Positions 60,438 through 64,000 of a DNA stretch of 64,000 nt are shown piece by piece. The stretch spans positions 74,979-138,978 of the forward strand of contig DASZKW010000036.1 in assembly GCA_035552775.1 (NCBI GenBank), given 5' to 3'. This stretch comes from DASZKW01 sp035552775 (GTDB lineage Bacteria; Actinomycetota; Acidimicrobiia; Acidimicrobiales; Palsa-688). The position numbers and the translations under genes were made by a program. Under the pieces are notes generated by a model. It did not search any database and was not told the DNA's origin. It saw nothing but the letters and a program-made list of their open reading frames with translations. Numbering within the stretch: the stretch's first letter is position 1; every line of letters begins with the position of its first letter.

Positions 60438-61255
60438 CACCCGCCTCCTTCCGCCCGGCGCGCGGCGATGGCGGCGGAGAAACCCACTGTCTCGTAACGG
60501 TCCTCCAGCTGCTCCACCCGGTAGCGGTGGATGAGGAGCCAGGCGAAGATGAGCCCGTACGCGACGAACGAGAGCAGCATCCCGGTGAGCTGCCAGCCGT
60601 GGATCTTCACGTTCGCCCCGAGCAGGGTGTTGCCCTGGTGGAGGGTGCGCCACCAGGAGGTGGCGTAGTGGTCTATGGGCACCACCACCGAGAAGCAGAC
60701 CGCGGCGATGGCACAGCGCAACGCCCTGCTTTCCCCTTCCCCCGTGCGGCGCAGGGCCATGTAGCCGAGGAACAGGGCCAGCAGGAGGGCGGTGAGGGTG
60801 AGCCTGGCGTCCCAGGTCCACCACACACCCCACGAGGCCCGGCCCCAGATCGACCCCGTCACCAGCGTGAGGACGCAGAACACCACGCCCACCTCGGCCG
60901 ACGCCCCCGCCAGGCGGTCCCAGCGGGGGCTGCGGGTCCGGGGCCACAGGTAGGCGAGGCTGGCCAAGGCGCAGCCGCCGAAGCCGACGTAGCACAGCGT
61001 CGCCGCCGCCGGGTGGACGTAGATGAGGCGCACGAGCACACCCTGGGTCACGTCGGGCGGGCTGACCACCAGGCCCACGTAGGCGGTCACCGCCGACGTG
61101 ATCAGGGCGGCGACTCCGACGACCCGGGTGGTGCGGTTGCCCGTGCCCGGCCGGGACCCACCGGAGCGGCCGGCGCCGGCGGGTTTGGCGCCGGTGCTGG
61201 GGGCGCCGGTGCTGGGGGCGCCGGTGCTGGTGGCGCCGGTGCTGGTAGTGGTCAT
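60437..61255 (-). CDS. ccmC: Haem handling protein CcmC
   Basis: A 272-residue membrane protein from ATG 61255. The WWD motif WGVWWTWDARLT and flanking His (LIYVHPAAATLCYVGFG; VVPIDHYATSWWRTLHQG) bind haem for transfer to CcmE. Six membrane helices. The N-terminal 35 residues are a repeat-derived TGAPSTGAPSTGA tail. ATGA overlap with ccmB. Confidence 0.94.
   Translation of the reverse strand: MTTTSTGATSTGAPSTGAPSTGAKPAGAGRSGGSRPGTGNRTTRVVGVAALITSAVTAYVGLVVSPPDVTQGVLVRLIYVHPAAATLCYVGFGGCALASLAYLWPRTRSPRWDRLAGASAEVGVVFCVLTLVTGSIWGRASWGVWWTWDARLTLTALLLALFLGYMALRRTGEGESRALRCAIAAVCFSVVVPIDHYATSWWRTLHQGNTLLGANVKIHGWQLTGMLLSFVAYGLIFAWLLIHRYRVEQLEDRYETVGFSAAIAARRAEGGG
61188..61245. repeat. 15-bp tandem repeat at the ccmC 5' end
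   Basis: Four copies of GGCGCCGGTGCTGG(G/T) encoding STGAP on the minus strand, just after the ccmC start codon. Confidence 0.85.
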
Positions 61256-61929
61256 GCTCCCTCCAGGAGGGCCCCGAAACCGAGGACCCCGAGCGAGGTG
61301 TAGATGGTGGCGAAGGTGGCCAGCAGACCGATCCACTGCCAGCCGTCGTCGCTCGACAGGCCGAGGGCGGCACGCCAGGCCTGGGTGGCGGCGAGGAGCA
61401 CGGGGGCGAGCACCGGCAACATGAGCAGGGGCAGCAGGGTCTCGCGCACCCGCAGGCCGGCGGACATGATGCCGTAGACGGTGCCACTGGCGGCGAGGCC
61501 GATGGTGGCGGCCACCGCGGTGGCGACGAGCAGCCCGTAGTCGCGCAGGTCCGATCCGAACAGCACGACGATACCGGCGCCGAGGAGGACCTCGAGGGCT
61601 GCCAACTCGACGGCGACGGCGGCCGCCTTGCCGAGGAAGATCCCGGCGGGGTCGAGGCCTGACATGCGCAGCCCGTCGCGGGCCCCGTCGGCGGCCTCCA
61701 CGGCAAAGCTGCGGGCGATGGCGAGCAGGGCGCAGAACAGCACGGCGACCCAGAACAACCCGGGCGCCGCCTGCACGAGCAGGCGGTGGTCCTGGTCGAA
61801 GGCGAAGCCGAACAGGAGCAGCACGAGCAGGGCGTACGGGGCTACCTGGTTGGTGGTCACCCGCGAGCGGGCCTCGACCCGCAGGTCCTTGCCGGCGACG
61901 AGCACGGCGTCACGCCACATGGGCCGCAT
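61252..61929 (-). CDS. ccmB: ABC transporter permease CcmB
   Basis: About 225 residues with six membrane helices. VLVAGKDLRVEARSRVTTNQVAPYALLVLLLFGFAF at the N-terminus and ETLLPLLMLPVLAPVLLAATQAW are characteristic of CcmB. Starts at ATG 61929 or 61920, both inside the end of ccmA; the longer frame is antisense-like low-complexity. With CcmA it powers release of haem-loaded CcmE. Confidence 0.9.
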   Translation of the reverse strand: MRPMWRDAVLVAGKDLRVEARSRVTTNQVAPYALLVLLLFGFAFDQDHRLLVQAAPGLFWVAVLFCALLAIARSFAVEAADGARDGLRMSGLDPAGIFLGKAAAVAVELAALEVLLGAGIVVLFGSDLRDYGLLVATAVAATIGLAASGTVYGIMSAGLRVRETLLPLLMLPVLAPVLLAATQAWRAALGLSSDDGWQWIGLLATFATIYTSLGVLGFGALLEGA

Positions 61930-62671
61930 GGCGCGCCGAAGGTTCGGGGAAAGGGGCGCCCGGGGTGGCTGCAGGCGCGACGGCGCCATCGCCGGCTTCG
62001 GAGGTGGGGGGTCCGGGGCGGGCGGGCAGAACGCCGTCAACGACGGCGCCCCCGGCGACGGTGACGGTGCGGGTGGCCAGGGCGCGCGACCGTTCGGCTT
62101 CGTGGGAGGCAAACACGACCGTCGCCCCTCGGCCCACCGCGTCGGCGATGATCCCGTCGAGGCGGTCACGGTGCTCGGCGTCCAGGCCGGCGTGGGGCTC
62201 GTCGAGCAGCCACAGCTCGGGGTCGCGCGCCACGATCACGGCGATGGCCGCGCGCCGGCGCTGGCCGGCGGACAGCCGGCTCACCGCCACCGTGCGCAGG
62301 CGACCGGACAGGCCCAGCCGGTCGAGGGCGGCCCCCACCCGGTCAGGCCGGCCGGCCCCGGCGCGTATTGCGAAGCGCAGGTTGTCCTCAACCGTCAGGT
62401 CGTCGTAGAGGCCGGCGGAGTGGCCGAGCAGCCCGATCCGGCGGCGCAGGGCGCGCACGTCTCCGTACAGGTCGGTCCCGAGCACCTCGGCCCGCCCGGC
62501 GCTGACCGCCAAAAGGCCGGCGCAGGCACGCAGGAGGCTGGTCTTGCCCGCCCCGTTGGCCCCGTTCAGGGCGACGATCTCACGGGGGGCGACATCGAGG
62601 TCAACGCCGGCCAGGACCGGGTAACCGTCAACCAGGGCGACGACGGAACGGAAGTGGATGGCAGGGGCCAT
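61910..62671 (-). CDS. ccmA: ABC transporter ATPase CcmA
   Basis: A 253-residue ABC ATPase from ATG 62671. Walker A NGANGAGKTSLLRACAG, signature SRLSAGQRRRAAIAV, Walker B LWLLDEPHAGLD and the switch His (VVFASHEAERS). The C-terminus is extended by about 40 Pro/Ala residues. First ccm gene proper, 56 bases downstream of ccdA. Confidence 0.94.
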   Translation of the reverse strand: MAPAIHFRSVVALVDGYPVLAGVDLDVAPREIVALNGANGAGKTSLLRACAGLLAVSAGRAEVLGTDLYGDVRALRRRIGLLGHSAGLYDDLTVEDNLRFAIRAGAGRPDRVGAALDRLGLSGRLRTVAVSRLSAGQRRRAAIAVIVARDPELWLLDEPHAGLDAEHRDRLDGIIADAVGRGATVVFASHEAERSRALATRTVTVAGGAVVDGVLPARPGPPTSEAGDGAVAPAATPGAPFPEPSARHAAHVA

Positions 62672-62727
62672 GGGGACCGGCCCGAGGCTAGCGAGACTCG
62701 CCTGGAAAATGCCATCTGGCCAGGCGG

Positions 62728-63492
62728 CTATACGGTTGACAGACGGTTCAGTCCCATGTGGTCGAGGATGTCGCTGGCCCAGGTGGACAGCACGTGGAGG
62801 TCCCCGGTGAGCAGGAGCAGCCCGAGGGCGGCCAGCACCAAACCTGAGATTAGGTTGATGGCACGCAGGTGAGCCCGGGCCCAACCGAGGACGCCGGCCA
62901 GGCGGCCGAAGGCCACGCCGGCGGCAACGAAGGGGACCCCGAGGCCGAGTGAGTAGGCGACGAGCATCAGCTCCCCGCGGGCCAGGGTGTGGCCGTCGCT
63001 GGCCAAGCCGAGCACCGCGGCCAGGACCGGGCCTATGCACGGAGTCCAACCGAAGGCGAACGCCATGCCCATCACGGGGGCGGCCCAAGGCCCGAGGCGC
63101 GACGGGCTCACCTGGACCCGGCGCTCCCGCAGGAGCCACCGGGGGCGCAGCAGCCCGGCGAAGACGAGGCCCATGACCAAGATGACCGACCCGGCCACCT
63201 CGTTGAGCACCTGCTGGTGCGACTGCAGGGCCCGTCCCGCCCCGCTGGCCCCGGCCTCGAGGACGGCGAAGACAACGGTGAACCCGGCGACGAACAACAG
63301 CGTCGACCGCAGCAGCCGGCGCTGGTCGGGGCTGGAGGCGCCGGCCAGCTCGGCGCTGCCAACCCCCGACATCATCGACAGGTACGACGGGACCAGGGGC
63401 AGCACGCACGGCGACAGGAACGAGACCAGCCCGGCTCCGAAGGCGACGGCGAAGCCGACCGGCGAGTGGAGGATCAGCGCGTTGCCGTTCAC
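62728..63492 (-). CDS. ccdA: Thiol-disulfide membrane transporter CcdA
   Basis: About 254 residues, start uncertain (GTG 63492, or earlier at 63534 or 63543). Six membrane helices; the two redox Cys are in LSPCVLPLVPSYLSMMSG and FGWTPCIGPVLAAVLG. It carries reducing power from cytoplasmic thioredoxin to CcmG outside. Placed directly before ccmA, so the maturation pathway has its electron source in the same run. Confidence 0.92.
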   Translation of the reverse strand: MNGNALILHSPVGFAVAFGAGLVSFLSPCVLPLVPSYLSMMSGVGSAELAGASSPDQRRLLRSTLLFVAGFTVVFAVLEAGASGAGRALQSHQQVLNEVAGSVILVMGLVFAGLLRPRWLLRERRVQVSPSRLGPWAAPVMGMAFAFGWTPCIGPVLAAVLGLASDGHTLARGELMLVAYSLGLGVPFVAAGVAFGRLAGVLGWARAHLRAINLISGLVLAALGLLLLTGDLHVLSTWASDILDHMGLNRLSTV

Positions 63493-63582
63493 GTCTGTCG
63501 ACCATCCTGGCACGCCGCCAGGGACGGTCCCCACTCGGAGCATCCCCCGGGGCCAGCGGCGGCGGCGGTATCGTCGACCCGC

Positions 63583-64000
63583 GTGCGTCACCTCGCTCGA
63601 CGCCGCCTGCGGTGGTGGTGGCTCGTCGTCCCCGGCCTGGGCCTCCGCGTCCTCGCCGATCACCTGCCGGCGCCGGCCTTGGGCCAGGGCGCCCTCGTCG
63701 CCGGATACGCCTGCCTGCTCGTCTTTGTCGCCGCCAACCGCGTGGTCGCGGGCATCGGTGTCGTCGGCGCCGGCCTGTTGCTCAACGCTGCGGTGGTGAC
63801 GGTCGACGGGGGCATGCCGGTGCGTGCCGGCGCCGTGCACGCTGCGGGCGGCGGGGCGGCCGGCATGCGAGCCGCGGGGGGCGGGGCGGCCGGCATGCGA
63901 GCCGGGGGGGCCGGCGGGGGCGGGGAGGGCGGCATGCGAGCCGCGGGGGGCGGGGCGGCCGGCGGGGGCGGGGCGGCCGGCGGGGGCGGGGCGGCCGGCG
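63583..64000 (+). CDS. DUF5317-like membrane protein (3' end outside window)
   Basis: An open frame from GTG 63583 to the right edge, divergent from ccdA. WWWLVVPGLGLRVLADHL, GYACLLVFVAANRVVAG and GAGLLLNAAVVTVDGGMPV match the short actinobacterial DUF5317 family, whose last conserved element is a NGGxMPV-like turn. From residue 88 on it becomes a Gly/Ala/Met-Arg repeat (GGGAAGMRA) encoded by a GC-rich minisatellite. Function unknown. Confidence 0.6.
   Translation, partial: MRHLARRRLRWWWLVVPGLGLRVLADHLPAPALGQGALVAGYACLLVFVAANRVVAGIGVVGAGLLLNAAVVTVDGGMPVRAGAVHAAGGGAAGMRAAGGGAAGMRAGGAGGGGEGGMRAAGGGAAGGGGAAGGGGAAG
63840..64000. repeat. GC-rich minisatellite at the right edge
   Basis: Units of about 30 bases containing GGGGCGGCCGGCATGCGAGCC, then GCGGGGGCGGGGCGGCCG-type units running off the window. 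Shares GGCCGGCGGG cores with the tract at 21648-21796. Lies in frame in the DUF5317-like gene. Confidence 0.85.

Overview
The window is very GC-rich (roughly 70%) and comes from an actinobacterium. Markers are a WhiB protein, a PdtaS-type kinase, DUF3090, DUF3107 and SCO1664-family proteins, an N-terminally extended Rho, a duplicated ATP synthase delta subunit, and a tRNA without an encoded CCA end. A complete System I (Ccm) cytochrome c maturation operon and extracellular 'ATPDGxGYWLVAxDGGVF' repeats point to an Acidimicrobiia-like lineage rather than Streptomyces or Mycobacterium. That placement is inference.

Layout. 1-2.2 kb: a STAS protein and a GHKL ATPase (anti-sigma switch parts), then a duplicated zinc-ribbon protein. 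2.4-7.6 kb: a flavin oxidoreductase/GT-C glycosyltransferase pair, glpX, and a 2H-phosphoesterase-GNAT fusion. 7.7-30 kb, minus strand: the classic actinobacterial housekeeping cluster, in transcription order response regulator-lysA-hom-thrC-rho-rpmE-(unknown gene)-(AbiEi-like gene, opposite strand)-prfA-prmC-tsaC-glyA-wecA-atpZ/I-atpBEFHAGDC. thrB and argS, usual members of this cluster, are missing. A tRNA-Arg(CCG) lies just upstream of the response regulator.

30-38 kb: Fpg/Nei-like and family-5 uracil glycosylases, a histidine phosphatase-DUF3090-SCO1664 trio, etfBA, then an anti-sigma-like protein, a tiny coupled ORF and a SigB/F-type sigma factor, followed by a lipid kinase. 38-44 kb: a whiB1-like gene with a Crp/GlxR-type site upstream, pdtaS, two Get3/ArsA-like ATPases, DUF3107 and a dGTPase-like HD protein. 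The lipid kinase-whiB1-pdtaS order matches Mycobacterium tuberculosis Rv3218-Rv3220c (from memory). 43.9-44.3 kb is a non-coding interval full of inverted and direct repeats.

44.3-54 kb: CtaG, an orphan ABC-2 permease, a sulfite-oxidase-fold enzyme with a membrane cytochrome b, an Fe-S module (mrp, sufR-like, cysteine desulfurase), an LLM flavoprotein and catalase. 54-55.6 kb: a secreted class A beta-lactamase-fold serine hydrolase behind four repeats. 55.7-63.5 kb: ccdA-ccmABCDEFGHI, with nearly every gene overlapping the next. A truncated DUF5317-like gene ends the window.

A recurring oddity is the number of short G/C-rich minisatellites (15-, 18- and 24-bp units), mostly in frame inside genes. 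A small dispersed repeat lies next to GC-rich repeats at two places. I did not find a clear large undescribed defence or biosynthetic system. The best leads are the structured interval at 44 kb, the anti-sigma/mini-ORF/sigma locus, the unknown protein next to rpmE, and the repeat-serine hydrolase fusion.
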